Assembly: GCF_900109885.1 (NCBI RefSeq)
Contig: NZ_FOBS01000008.1
Location: forward strand, 62,001 to 126,000
Length of the DNA: 64,000 bases
Reading direction: 5' to 3'
From: Syntrophus gentianae
Lineage (GTDB): Bacteria > Desulfobacterota > Syntrophia > Syntrophales > Syntrophaceae
Made by a program: the position numbers and the translations under genes. Positions 35,322-44,606 of the stretch are shown here, in pieces. Positions within the stretch are counted from its first letter, which is position 1. Each line of letters starts with the position of its first letter. Under the pieces are notes generated by a model. It saw only the letters and a list, made by a program, of their open reading frames with translations, made no database searches and was not told the DNA's origin.

Positions 35322-36671
35322 ATGACTTTCACCCAATCTAAAAAGAATCTGACCCCTTATATTATTGTCCCTGCTGTTCTTGTCGTTATCGCTCTTGCGG
35401 CCTGGCTTTTCCTGGGTCATCGTTTTGAATTCGGAAAGCCTATCTTCACCTTCGATGGCGAACTTCGAACGATCGGATGGCAGAGCACAGTGAATCTGAC
35501 CTTTTCCGATCCCCAAAGCGGCCTTTCAAAAACGGAACTTGTCCTTATTCAGGACGGCAGAACCTATCCCCTTTCCGCCCTTACCTATCCTTCAGGAAAG
35601 GTCAAGACCCAGAAAATCCGAATGGTCCTGGATCCCGCGAAAATCAAGGTGCACGAAGGTCCGGCCACCCTCCATATCTCTGCAACAGATTGTGCACTCT
35701 TCAGTAATTCTATATCCGTAGATAAACCTGTCATGATCGACTTTGGTCCTCCCCAGATTTTTCCGCTCAACACACAGAACCACATCAATCCAGGTGGTAC
35801 CTGTGTCGTTGCCTATCGCGTCTCGGAACCCGTCACCATGACCGGCATCCTTGTCGACTCATCTTTCTGCAAGGCTTATCCAATTTCCCTGTCGGGGAAA
35901 CCGGCCTTCATCGCCTATTTTCCGGTGCCCATGGAAGCGGGCAATCGACCTGTAAACATCCGTATTGTGGCCAGAGATCAAGGTGGCAACGAATCTTCTT
36001 CTACTGTCCCTTATCTGCTTCTGAACAAAACGTTTCGAAGCGACAAGATGATGTTGAGCGAATCTTTTCTCCAGCGGAAGATGCCGGAATTCCAGGCGGC
36101 CAATCCGCAATTGAGGGGCAAGACCCTTCTGGATACCTTTATTTATGTCAATACCCAGATGAGAGCAGAGAATTTCAAAACGATCCAGGGTTTGAGCGCT
36201 AAAAGTGAACCCCGTCAGCTCTGGAACGATACCTTCTTGAGGATGAAGAATGCTTCGCCCATGGCCCTCTTCGGGGATCGAAGGACTTATATCTACGGGG
36301 GACAGCAGGTTGGGGAAAGTATCCATGAGGGAGTCGATCTGGCTTCAACAACGCAGGCCCCCATCGAGGCGGCCAACAACGGCATCGTTGTTTTTGCCGG
36401 CCCATTGGGTATTTACGGAAACACTGTTATGATCGACCACGGTTTCGGGCTTTTCACCCTTTATGCCCACCTTTCCACCATTTCGGTCAAAAGCGCCCAA
36501 ACGGTCTCCATGGGCAGTGTCATCGGTTCAAGTGGGCTGTCAGGCCTGGCTGGAGGGGATCATTTGCACTTCGGGATGATGGTGGGAGGACAGTTTGTGA
36601 ATCCCCAGGAATGGTGGGATCCTCATTGGATTAAGGATAATGTCTTACGGAAAATGGAGGTGGGCATCTAA
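35322..36671 (+). CDS. membrane-anchored M23 family metallopeptidase
   Basis: A 449-residue protein with one N-terminal membrane helix (about 12-32), a long beta-rich periplasmic region, and a C-terminal LytM/M23 domain. The zinc ligands are visible as HEGVD (near residue 337) and HLHFG (near 418), plus the intermediate YAHLS. It probably cleaves peptidoglycan cross-links. The ATG at 35322 follows GGAAGG; an upstream in-frame start at 35253 overlaps no gene but lacks a ribosome binding site. It lies 87 bases after typA. Confidence 0.9.
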   Translation: MTFTQSKKNLTPYIIVPAVLVVIALAAWLFLGHRFEFGKPIFTFDGELRTIGWQSTVNLTFSDPQSGLSKTELVLIQDGRTYPLSALTYPSGKVKTQKIRMVLDPAKIKVHEGPATLHISATDCALFSNSISVDKPVMIDFGPPQIFPLNTQNHINPGGTCVVAYRVSEPVTMTGILVDSSFCKAYPISLSGKPAFIAYFPVPMEAGNRPVNIRIVARDQGGNESSSTVPYLLLNKTFRSDKMMLSESFLQRKMPEFQAANPQLRGKTLLDTFIYVNTQMRAENFKTIQGLSAKSEPRQLWNDTFLRMKNASPMALFGDRRTYIYGGQQVGESIHEGVDLASTTQAPIEAANNGIVVFAGPLGIYGNTVMIDHGFGLFTLYAHLSTISVKSAQTVSMGSVIGSSGLSGLAGGDHLHFGMMVGGQFVNPQEWWDPHWIKDNVLRKMEVGI

Positions 36672-36728
36672 GGGAGTTTCCTGGCCGAAGCCGAAGGGGC
36701 AGGATCAACGCTTCATTATCAAGTTCTC

Positions 36729-37592
36729 TCAGCTTTTATTGATGTCGCGATGAATGGCATTGACCGGGTAATCCTGCTTCGAAAAGTAAGACAATAATTC
36801 GTTCGCCATGACGACGGAACGATGCTTTCCTCCGGTGCATCCCACGGCAATCGTCAGTCTCGGTTTTCCCTCCTTTTCATAAAGAGGCATCAAGAATTCC
36901 ATCATATCGAAGAGTTTTTGAAGAAAGACGACACTCGCTTCGGCACTCAGCACATATTCCCGGACATCCTCATGATGTCCATTATAATTTTTCAACGTCT
37001 CCACATAATAGGGATTGGGAAGGAAACGGACATCGAGGACAAGGTCGGCATCAACAGGAATCCCATAGCGATAGCCGAAAGAAATCATGAGGATAAACAA
37101 CCTTTTGGCTGTTGAAGAGGACAGAAAATGTCGCTGGACGGCATCCTTTAATTGGTGAACATTGCAGGATGTCGTATCAATGACCCGGTCGGCCATTTCC
37201 TTCAGGCCATGGAGCAGCATCCGCTCCCGATGAATCCCCTCCATGACGGAAGCCTGGGAAAGTGGATGAACCCTCCTTGTTTCACTGAAACGATGAAGCA
37301 GAGCGTCATCACGGGCGTCCAGGAAAAGAATCTCAATTTTATATCCCTGAAGTCGAATCTGCTCAAAGATGCTTTGGTAGGTCTCGATAAAGGTATTTTC
37401 TCTCAAGTCCATGACCATGGCCACTTGAGTAATATTTTTTGATTGAGCGGACTGTATTTCAAGAAACTGTGGAAGAAGAACAACAGGCATGTTGTCTACA
37501 CAATAAAATCCGATATCTTCCAAGGCACGCAATGCCGTGGTTTTGCCTGAACCGGAAAGACCTGTAACAATCACTACGCGAAGACTTTTCAC
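36729..37592 (-). CDS. rapZ: RapZ (YvcJ) nucleotide-binding adaptor
   Basis: A 287-residue P-loop protein. Walker A is [18 protein letters not shown] at about residues 10-27; the C-terminal half has the conserved DVRFLPNP and [10 protein letters not shown] segments. In E. coli RapZ adapts the sRNA GlmZ to RNase E and senses glucosamine 6-phosphate. The start is the GTG at 37592 with GAGGAAAG upstream, overlapping the hprK stop (GTGA). The longer ATG at 37610 would overlap hprK further. It is last in the rpoN-hpf-ptsN-hprK-rapZ order. Confidence 0.93.
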   Translation of the reverse strand: MKSLRVVIVTGLSGSGKTTALRALEDIGFYCVDNMPVVLLPQFLEIQSAQSKNITQVAMVMDLRENTFIETYQSIFEQIRLQGYKIEILFLDARDDALLHRFSETRRVHPLSQASVMEGIHRERMLLHGLKEMADRVIDTTSCNVHQLKDAVQRHFLSSSTAKRLFILMISFGYRYGIPVDADLVLDVRFLPNPYYVETLKNYNGHHEDVREYVLSAEASVVFLQKLFDMMEFLMPLYEKEGKPRLTIAVGCTGGKHRSVVMANELLSYFSKQDYPVNAIHRDINKS

Positions 37593-38494
37593 TGCTCTTT
37601 CCTCATACATCGAAAAGTTTGTATTGAATGATCCAATTGTGTTGCCATGGTCAGTAGATCTCCTGAAACAGGCAGAGAAATTCCGGGAATGGGAGTTTCC
37701 AGAATGTCCAGGATCTTTAACGGATTGTCCCCCTCTTTTCCCTGATCCGTACCCGTCCCTTGAACCAGTTCCACAAAGAAGTCAATTTTACTTTCTTCTT
37801 CGATGGCAGACGGTATCAGTACGTCCTGTACACGAACGATCCCCCGATCCTTGATTTCAAGAAGCGGGAAGTCACTCTTCCAACTTCTGCCATAAATGAA
37901 CCCATCGTTCTTTCTTTTCGCGAAAACGACATCATCCGCCACCCAGTGATATCCCCTTTTAACAAGCTCAAGGGCACAGGTTGTCTTTCCTGAGCCGTGT
38001 TCTCCCAAGATCAGAATGCCGCTCCCATGAAGACTGATCAATCCTCCGGAAAGGGAAGTTTCTCCCTCGATCTTTTCTCGAAAAAGTCCGGTCAGGCGGC
38101 TTTCAAGCAGATATTCATCGTAAATTGACGAAAATAAGTGCGTATCGGCATTGCTTACGGCATGGATCAAAAAATCCGGAATTTTTTTGGCACCGGCAAT
38201 GGCGATGCAGGCGCTTTTTGAAGGACGAGCCTTTAAAAACTTTCGGGACAATGAAAGCGGAAAGATCTGTTCGCCCTTGTTCAAAGGAAAGGCGCACGAT
38301 GGAAGGATGCAGATCATTTCCGGACGGGAAGATAAAAATAATTCCGTAAGATTTTTAAACCTGGTAATGTAAAGGCTCTTCAAAGGTCTCGGCAGACCTG
38401 CGCCTTTTACATATTGGTTGATTCCCAAACGACTTGAAGCGCCATTCAGAAGATCCTGAAGAGAAGGGGCCTGCTCCAGGGTCATCGGCATCAT
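37589..38494 (-). CDS. hprK: divergent HPr kinase/phosphorylase
   Basis: A 301-residue HprK-type protein. Walker A is GEHGSGKT (164-171), unlike the usual GxSGxGKS; the downstream [15 protein letters not shown] matches the ADD motif (D187, D188). By visual alignment the conserved His of the VHG motif just before the P-loop is replaced, the aligned segment reading LSGG at 148-151. The N-terminal domain is shortish. HprK phosphorylates HPr on Ser46 and also dephosphorylates it. The ATG at 38494 has GAGGA nine bases upstream; the ATG at 38503 is too close to that site. No HPr or enzyme I gene is in the window. Confidence 0.8.
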   Translation of the reverse strand: MMPMTLEQAPSLQDLLNGASSRLGINQYVKGAGLPRPLKSLYITRFKNLTELFLSSRPEMICILPSCAFPLNKGEQIFPLSLSRKFLKARPSKSACIAIAGAKKIPDFLIHAVSNADTHLFSSIYDEYLLESRLTGLFREKIEGETSLSGGLISLHGSGILILGEHGSGKTTCALELVKRGYHWVADDVVFAKRKNDGFIYGRSWKSDFPLLEIKDRGIVRVQDVLIPSAIEEESKIDFFVELVQGTGTDQGKEGDNPLKILDILETPIPGISLPVSGDLLTMATQLDHSIQTFRCMRKEQ

Positions 38495-38506
38495 GTAAAA
38501 CATTCC

Positions 38507-38968
38507 TCATGAATTTTCATCCTTATCCGCAATAATCCGATACAATTCATCCCTGGATTTTGCCTCCATGAGGCATGTTCTAAATTTCTGATCCTTGAGC
38601 ATTCTAGAAATTCTTGCCAACACTTTGAGATGCTCACTGGTGGAATGTTCAGGTGCCATAAGAAGAAAAAAGAGGTTAACCGGTTTTCCGTCCATTGAAT
38701 CAAAATCAATGCCCGAACGGCTTCTCCCAAACGCAAGAATCAGATCTTCAAGTCCATTCAATCTTCCATGAGGAATCGCAACACCGTCACCAATCCCTGT
38801 ACTTCCGAGCTTTTCTCTCTCGGTCAGGACTTTGATCATTGCATCCAGATGAAAATCTAACTTACCTTTCAGGATTCTTCGCGATAATTCTTCCAGCACC
38901 TCCTTTTTATTTGATGATACCAACCCATCGATAATATATTCTTTCCTCAATAAATCAGCGATCTTCAT
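38507..38968 (-). CDS. ptsN: PTS EIIA-Ntr-type regulatory protein
   Basis: A 153-residue EIIA protein of the nitrogen-PTS type. The phosphorylated histidine is H67 in VAIPHGRL. Linkage to rpoN, hpf and rapZ is the classic rpoN-operon arrangement. EIIA-Ntr usually regulates potassium uptake, sensor kinases or nitrogen metabolism rather than sugar transport. No EI-Ntr or NPr is present here. Confidence 0.93.
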   Translation of the reverse strand: MKIADLLRKEYIIDGLVSSNKKEVLEELSRRILKGKLDFHLDAMIKVLTEREKLGSTGIGDGVAIPHGRLNGLEDLILAFGRSRSGIDFDSMDGKPVNLFFLLMAPEHSTSEHLKVLARISRMLKDQKFRTCLMEAKSRDELYRIIADKDENS

Positions 38969-38982
38969 TCATTATTCAATTA

Positions 38983-39522
38983 TCAGCCGTTCGTTTCGAT
39001 CAGGAGGTAACCGCCATCATCACGCCTGTAAATGACATTGACACTTTCAGACGACGCATTTCGATAAACGACGAAGCGATTTTTCGTTGAATCCATTTCC
39101 ATAACGGCATCATCGAGAGACATTGGTTTCAAGATGACTTTTCTTGTTTCTACAATCCTAGACTCCGCAACTTCCTCCATTTCCACGGGCGAAGCTTCAG
39201 CTTCCTCGCCTTCTTCCTTCAAGGCGCCGCTCTTGTGAACCCGGATTTTTTCCCTATGTTTTTTTAACTGTCGCTCTATCTTCTCGACGGCATTATCAAT
39301 CGCAAGGTGCATGTCTTTTGACTCTTCTTTTCCGATGATATTCAACCCGTTTGTCAGGACATTAATTTCTGCGACATTTCTGAATTTTTCGACCGTCAGG
39401 ACAACATGAACATCTGCAGGTGCATCAATATATTTATTTAATTTTTTCATACGGTCATCAACATATTCCTTTTGCCAACCTTCATCTTCGGTATTCCGGA
39501 AGGTCACAGAAATTTTCATCAT
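38983..39522 (-). CDS. hpf: long-form ribosome hibernation promoting factor
   Basis: A 179-residue protein with the N-terminal S30AE/HPF fold (about 1-100, including DMHLAIDNAVEKIERQLKKH) and a C-terminal dimerisation domain (about 120-175, KVILKPMSLDDAVMEMD and NVIYRRDDGGYLLIE) joined by an acidic linker. Long HPF makes 100S ribosome dimers alone. GGAGG lies nine bases before the first ATG; two consecutive ATGs occur. The gene sits between rpoN and ptsN as in many Proteobacteria. Confidence 0.95.
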   Translation of the reverse strand: MMKISVTFRNTEDEGWQKEYVDDRMKKLNKYIDAPADVHVVLTVEKFRNVAEINVLTNGLNIIGKEESKDMHLAIDNAVEKIERQLKKHREKIRVHKSGALKEEGEEAEASPVEMEEVAESRIVETRKVILKPMSLDDAVMEMDSTKNRFVVYRNASSESVNVIYRRDDGGYLLIETNG

Positions 39523-39685
39523 TTTTTATATTCCTCCTTTTTTTTCGTTAAAACTGGATACTGCAATAACCTCTGACTCGCGGCAAATCATCCGGCTCCG
39601 AAAAGGGTCTTCATCCCCATTCCGCGCTCTCTGCATTCTCTGCCGATAATTTTTATTTGAGCGGCAAAATTCGTGAATAGACGCT

Positions 39686-41152
39686 TCAAAAATATCTCTT
39701 CCTTCTCGAGGAAGGAAGAATATTCATCATTTCACGATATTTGGCAACGGTTCTCCTGGCAATCTTAATACCTTTCCCTTCCAGGAGACTGACTATTTCA
39801 TGATCACTGTAAGGATTTTTGGGATCTTCAGAACCAATCGCCTTGCGGATTTCCTCTTTGACGCTTTTTGACGCAATGGCTTCGCCACTTTTTTTCTGGA
39901 TACTGCTGCTGAAGAAATACTTTAATTCAAAGATGCCGCGCGGAGTGTACATGTATTTGTTTGTGACCACTCTGCTGATCGTAGACTCGTGCATTTCCAC
40001 ATCGTAGGCAATATCCCTCAGAACGAGCGGCTTCAAGTAGCTAATTCCTTTGTCAAAAAAATCCTTCTGATATCTGACGATACTATCGGCTACTTTATAG
40101 ATGGTCCTCTGCCGCTGCTGGATACTTTTAATGAGCCAAGTGGCTGACTGAACCCGTTCACGAATGTACTTTTTTCCATTTTCGGAATGAGAATCGTTCT
40201 TCACATTTCCCATGATTTCTTTATAGAAATTGCTGATCCTCAGTCGCGGCATACCGTCATCATTCAGAACAATCTTGTATTCGTCGCCCGTCTTAAAAAC
40301 GTACACATCGGGAATAATTGCCTGGATCCTTTCCTCATTATAAATACTTCCCGGTCTTGGATCCATATCACTGATGATCATGACGGCCTGCAGGACATCC
40401 TCGATCGAAACCCTGTTTTTCTTGGAAATATGATTATAGTTCTTAATCTCCAGGTCTTTCATGTGGTTCTGAATGATAATTTCAACCAGGGGATTTACAA
40501 TGCCTAATAATTTTACCTGAATAAGCAGGCATTCCTGCAGATTTCTTGCTGCAATTCCGGCAGGATCAAATTCCTGAATCTTATCCAGAACAGCGACCAC
40601 TTCCGTTTCCGCAACATTTTCCAAATTGGCAATTTCTTCAGGCGTAGCGACCAGATAGCCATTCGAATCAAGGTTACCGATAATCTGTTCCCCTATCCTC
40701 ATTTCGATGTCTGATAAACGGGTAAGCTTGAGCTGCCACATCAGATGATCCGTCAACGTCGACTTTTCCGTCAGCAGATTATCCCATGACGGCGTATCTC
40801 CATCCTTGCTGCGATCGTATGTTGTCCCTATCGATCCATAATCTTCGAGATAGCTGTTCCAGTCAAACTCCTCCTTCCCGTCCCCCTCTCCCGTTATCTC
40901 TTCGGTTCTTTCGATGCTCTTCAGCTCTTCTCTCTCGGAAATCTTTCCCTCTTCGCTGATCTGATCCTGATCCACCTCATCATATTCCTCTGAAGGCATA
41001 TCCTCGAGCAGGGGATTCTCTTCCATTTCCTGGTTGATGACATCAATCATCTCCATTCGTGAAAGCTGGAGCAGTTTAATGGCCTGCTGCAACTGCGGAG
41101 TCATAATCAGTTGCTGGCTCAATTTTAAATTTTGTTTAAGTTCAAATGCCAT
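39686..41152 (-). CDS. rpoN: RNA polymerase sigma-54 factor
   Basis: A 488-residue sigma factor. Region I is Gln/Leu-rich (LSQQLIMTPQLQQAIKLLQL, 12-31), an acidic region II follows (about 45-115), and the C-terminal RpoN box reads ARRTVAKYRE near residue 470. It recognises -24/-12 promoters and needs NtrC-type activators, one of which is encoded at 56.8 kb. A near-consensus target promoter is found at 45777. It follows lptB by 28 bases. Confidence 0.97.
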   Translation of the reverse strand: MAFELKQNLKLSQQLIMTPQLQQAIKLLQLSRMEMIDVINQEMEENPLLEDMPSEEYDEVDQDQISEEGKISEREELKSIERTEEITGEGDGKEEFDWNSYLEDYGSIGTTYDRSKDGDTPSWDNLLTEKSTLTDHLMWQLKLTRLSDIEMRIGEQIIGNLDSNGYLVATPEEIANLENVAETEVVAVLDKIQEFDPAGIAARNLQECLLIQVKLLGIVNPLVEIIIQNHMKDLEIKNYNHISKKNRVSIEDVLQAVMIISDMDPRPGSIYNEERIQAIIPDVYVFKTGDEYKIVLNDDGMPRLRISNFYKEIMGNVKNDSHSENGKKYIRERVQSATWLIKSIQQRQRTIYKVADSIVRYQKDFFDKGISYLKPLVLRDIAYDVEMHESTISRVVTNKYMYTPRGIFELKYFFSSSIQKKSGEAIASKSVKEEIRKAIGSEDPKNPYSDHEIVSLLEGKGIKIARRTVAKYREMMNILPSSRRKRYF

Positions 41153-41180
41153 GTCGTTTCCCGGGTTGTCTCTAATTTAA

Positions 41181-41903
41181 TTAAAGGATAAAACCTTCGC
41201 CAAAATAAATTTTCCTTGCCATTTCGCTGGATGCAATCTCTGCCGGTTTTCCTTCAACAAGCACCTTTCCTGCATTAACGATATAGGCGCGATCGCATAC
41301 TGAGAGCGTTTCCCTTACATTGTGATCCGATATCACGACGCCGATCCCCTTAGATTTCAGCTTTGCGATAATCTTCTGAATATCCGCTACAGCCAAAGGA
41401 TCGATCCCGGCAAAGGGCTCATCCAGAAGGATATATTGCGGGGAGGTGACCAGTGCCCGAGTAATTTCCACACGCCTTCGCTCTCCTCCAGAAAGCGAAT
41501 AGGCCTTGTTTCTCGCCAGATGGGTCAAATCCAGCTCCCCAAGCAATTCCTGTAACCGTTGCTCCTTTTCGTTCTCTGTCAATTTCAGGGTTTCAAGAAT
41601 CGCCAGAATATTCTCCTCCACGGTGAGCTTTCTAAAAACAGAAGGTTCCTGAGGGAGATAGTTCAACCCCTTTCTTGCTCGAATGTACATCGGTTTTTCG
41701 GTAACATCTTCATGATTAAGGGAAATAGATCCACCATCGGGATGGATAAGACCGACAATCATGTAAAAGGTGGTCGTTTTACCCGCACCGTTCGGTCCTA
41801 ACAACCCCACTACCTCACCGGGTTGAATCCTCAGATCGATTTCATCAACGACTCTACGGCCATTGTAAATTTTAACCAGGCGATTTGCCGATAACTCACT
41901 CAT
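41181..41903 (-). CDS. lptB: LPS export ABC ATPase LptB
   Basis: A 240-residue ATPase. It has Walker A GPNGAGKTTT near residue 35, signature LSGGERRR, Walker B ILLDEPFAGIDP and the switch His in SDHNVRE. LptB with LptF and LptG extracts LPS from the inner membrane and powers passage through LptC, LptA and LptDE. It sits three bases after lptA. LptF and LptG are not in the window. Confidence 0.95.
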   Translation of the reverse strand: MSELSANRLVKIYNGRRVVDEIDLRIQPGEVVGLLGPNGAGKTTTFYMIVGLIHPDGGSISLNHEDVTEKPMYIRARKGLNYLPQEPSVFRKLTVEENILAILETLKLTENEKEQRLQELLGELDLTHLARNKAYSLSGGERRRVEITRALVTSPQYILLDEPFAGIDPLAVADIQKIIAKLKSKGIGVVISDHNVRETLSVCDRAYIVNAGKVLVEGKPAEIASSEMARKIYFGEGFIL

Positions 41904-41906
41904 TCC

Positions 41907-42506
41907 TTATGGCCGTTGCTTATTCCCCTCATCTTTTTCTGTGGGATATACGGTCGCTGTAACTCTCTTGTGCTGGGAACTTTCGACCATGCCTCGATTT
42001 TCTTTAACAAAGACGACAATACGGTCGCCACGGATGACATTCTTCTTCTCACGCATAACCGGATTTCCCGTTACAACGATCTTCTGGGCATCTTGAAAAT
42101 AAACCGCTTCTTCGCCTGTGACAACCCGCTCTCCCTGAGTTACGATCACATGCCCCTTAGCCTCGATTCGTTCAAGATCTCCAGCTCGACCGATATCTTT
42201 TACTGCGCCCTTCTTTGCTTCCCCTTCCTTTTTCTTGTAGTAAAGCAGGATCTTGTCCGATTTTATAACTTTATCCCCTTGCACGGCGACCGCGTTTCCG
42301 GCAAAGACAACCAGACGCTTATCATTGTATGCATCCAGCCGATCCGCATCAATCCGGATCGGTTCTTTGCCTACGTCCAGATTTTTTTTCTCCGGCTGCG
42401 TTTCACCAGCCGCCTGCAGATCCACGGGCGTAAAGTTCATCAAACTGGCTATTAGGAGAATTGCACACAAAACCAACCGTTTTTTCAATCTTGAAAGCTC
42501 CCTCAT
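41907..42506 (-). CDS. lptA: LPS transport periplasmic protein LptA
   Basis: A 199-residue protein with an N-terminal signal peptide (about 10-32) and an OstA/LptA beta-jellyroll domain: ADRLDAYNDKRLVVFAGNAV, then a repeat ending VIVTQGERVVTGEEAVYF. It forms the periplasmic bridge for LPS. The ATG overlaps the lptC stop (ATGA). The C-terminus is charged and Lys-rich. Confidence 0.92.
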   Translation of the reverse strand: MRELSRLKKRLVLCAILLIASLMNFTPVDLQAAGETQPEKKNLDVGKEPIRIDADRLDAYNDKRLVVFAGNAVAVQGDKVIKSDKILLYYKKKEGEAKKGAVKDIGRAGDLERIEAKGHVIVTQGERVVTGEEAVYFQDAQKIVVTGNPVMREKKNVIRGDRIVVFVKENRGMVESSQHKRVTATVYPTEKDEGNKQRP

Positions 42507-43075
42507 TTATGGATATAGGCCTTCACCCCGGACAGAAGGCTCAAATGTTCGTCTTTCAGCGAGATCGACATCCCTTTGGCATCAACTTGAATTCTGCTGT
42601 TTCTGAAGCTGACAGGCGAATTGGTGTAACAGCGTTTTTCACTTCCGGAGTATTTCAGGAGATCCGTTTTAAAAGAATCGCCATTGTTGGAAGCTAGTTG
42701 AACATCGCCGGATAGTTCCATGTCTTTCGAATCCTGATGCAGGTAACCCTCTTTCCCACTCAGGACGAAGCTACGCCCATTTGGCATCATCAACTTGATT
42801 TTTGGACTCTTAAAAACCGCAAGATTTTCTTTTTTTCGATACTGAGCACTGTCCGCATGAACCTCCCAGGTGACTCCTTCTTCAGTTGCTTCCGTGTAAT
42901 GCACGTTCATGACCTGCAAATCCACCTGATCATCCATGATTTTCAACGGAGTTTTTCGCGGTGTTTTTTCCGTCACGGTGTAAACGATCCCGGCAAGAAT
43001 CAAAAGAACGGCAAGACATCCTGCGGACAAGATCAGTCTCTTTTTTCGTAACTCGATAAGTTTTTTCAACTTCAT
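42503..43075 (-). CDS. lptC: LPS export protein LptC
   Basis: A 190-residue bitopic protein. A single membrane anchor (about 12-34, LILSAGCLAVLLILAGIVYT) is followed by an LptC domain (KIMDDQVDLQVMNVHYTEATE, and ELSGDVQLASNNGDSFKTD). It takes LPS from LptBFG and passes it to LptA. The ATG at 43075 gives a normal N-terminus; a GTG nine codons upstream is possible. It overlaps lptA by four bases and follows kdsC on the same strand. Confidence 0.9.
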   Translation of the reverse strand: MKLKKLIELRKKRLILSAGCLAVLLILAGIVYTVTEKTPRKTPLKIMDDQVDLQVMNVHYTEATEEGVTWEVHADSAQYRKKENLAVFKSPKIKLMMPNGRSFVLSGKEGYLHQDSKDMELSGDVQLASNNGDSFKTDLLKYSGSEKRCYTNSPVSFRNSRIQVDAKGMSISLKDEHLSLLSGVKAYIHK

Positions 43076-43141
43076 CCCATCTATTTTGCTTTTGTATATC
43101 ACCCGTTTCGGGACATGTAAAGGTTAAACATGAATCAGATT

Positions 43142-43681
43142 CTATTCATATCCTCCCAGTTCGTATCGCTCGGCAACCTCTGCCCATTTGTCCTGAACTT
43201 TGAGGATGAGATCACAGACCTCACGGACCGCACCTCGCCCCCCGGGATTATCCGTTATGAAATCGGCAAATTGCTTTACTTCACTGACAGCGTCTTTCAC
43301 GGCGACAGAAAAGCCGCTCCTTTTCAAAAGAGGAACATCCACAAAATCGTCTCCAATGTACGCTATTTCCTCTGGATTTAACCCTCTTTCTGAAATGAGC
43401 TGCTGGAAGAATTCTTTTTTGTTCAATATTCCCTGAAACACCTCCCGAATGCCAAGATCGTTGGCACGATGCATAACAACGGAAGAGGAACGGCCGGTCA
43501 AAAGAATGACATCAATTCCATAACGCATGATCATTTTCAGACCGTGCCCATCCTTGACGTCAAAATGCTTACTTTCCTGCCCGGCATCGTTAAGGATGAT
43601 TCGGCCGTCCGTTAAAACACCATCCACGTCCAGTATCAGAATACGGATCTTTTTAATTTTATTTTTGATCTCTTCATCCAT
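43142..43681 (-). CDS. kdsC: 3-deoxy-D-manno-octulosonate 8-phosphate phosphatase
   Basis: A 179-residue HAD-superfamily hydrolase of the cap-less C0 type. Motif I is ILDVDGVLTDG near residue 15; LLTGRSS is motif II and YIGDDFVDVP is motif IV. It removes phosphate from KDO 8-P. The ATG at 43681 has AAGGA seven bases upstream; an ATG five codons earlier is less well placed. It lies between kdsA and lptC, so KDO synthesis and LPS transport are one unit. Confidence 0.94.
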   Translation of the reverse strand: MDEEIKNKIKKIRILILDVDGVLTDGRIILNDAGQESKHFDVKDGHGLKMIMRYGIDVILLTGRSSSVVMHRANDLGIREVFQGILNKKEFFQQLISERGLNPEEIAYIGDDFVDVPLLKRSGFSVAVKDAVSEVKQFADFITDNPGGRGAVREVCDLILKVQDKWAEVAERYELGGYE

Positions 43682-43727
43682 GTTTCTATCCTTCATCCTT
43701 TTCGCTGATCCTGCCGGTCTCTTTTAT

Positions 43728-44564
43728 TTACAGGGTGGTTGACTTCGTTTTTCTGACACTGTCGTCGATGGTTTTCACGATTTCCAAAAGATCCGGAAGG
43801 GATTCGAGATAAAGGGAATTCGGACCATCACACAAAGCCTTTTCCGGATCCGGGTGCACTTCCAGGAAAAGTCCGTCAATGCCGACTGCCGCAGCGGCAC
43901 GCACCAGATAGGGAACCATTTCTCTTTGCCCTCCTGAAGCGGTCCCCTGCCCCCCTGGCAACTGGACGCTATGAGTCGCGTCAAAAATGACCGGATAACC
44001 TTCACGGCGAAGAATCGGCAGGGAACGAAAATCCACAACCAGGTTATTATATCCGAAGCTTGTCCCTCGTTCGGTGATCAGAATTCGGTCATTTCCCCGG
44101 GACAGAACCTTTTCGATAATATTCCTCACATCCCACGGGGCCATGAACTGACCCTTTTTGATATTTACGACGCCGGCGTGCTGAGCGACTTCAACGATAA
44201 GATCCGTCTGTCGGCAGAGAAAAGCCGGTATCTGAACCACATCCAATATCTCGGCGGCCCTTTCGATTTCCTCATGACGATGGACATCGGAAAGGATGGG
44301 AATTTTCAGGTCGTCTTTGATGGCGCCAAGGATTTCGATTCCCCGTTCAAAGCCGGGACCACGATAGGCCTCTCCTGAGGTCCGGTTTGCCTTGTCGTAA
44401 GAGGCTTTGAAAATAAAGGGAATATCCATTTCCTGTGTAAGGTTTTTCAGATAAAGGGCAATGGATCTCGTCTTTTCTTCATCCTCAATAACACAGGGCC
44501 CGGCAATCAGCACCAGAGGTTGCTCATCCCCCACAACAAAATTGCCAATGGGAACAGTTCTCAT
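43728..44564 (-). CDS. kdsA: 3-deoxy-8-phosphooctulonate synthase
   Basis: A 278-residue synthase condensing arabinose 5-phosphate and phosphoenolpyruvate to KDO 8-P. LIAGPCVIEDEEKT near residue 20, FKASYDKANRTS near 55 and FDATHSVQLPGG near 198 are diagnostic. C26 in AGPCVIE is the metal-ligand Cys of the metal-dependent class, which also fits the cysteine-bearing lineage. GGAAGG precedes the ATG. It is followed by kdsC. Confidence 0.96.
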   Translation of the reverse strand: MRTVPIGNFVVGDEQPLVLIAGPCVIEDEEKTRSIALYLKNLTQEMDIPFIFKASYDKANRTSGEAYRGPGFERGIEILGAIKDDLKIPILSDVHRHEEIERAAEILDVVQIPAFLCRQTDLIVEVAQHAGVVNIKKGQFMAPWDVRNIIEKVLSRGNDRILITERGTSFGYNNLVVDFRSLPILRREGYPVIFDATHSVQLPGGQGTASGGQREMVPYLVRAAAAVGIDGLFLEVHPDPEKALCDGPNSLYLESLPDLLEIVKTIDDSVRKTKSTTL

Positions 44565-44606
44565 TTCAACCTTCCTCGCAACAATTTTAAATAGCTCATC
44601 GAGGAG

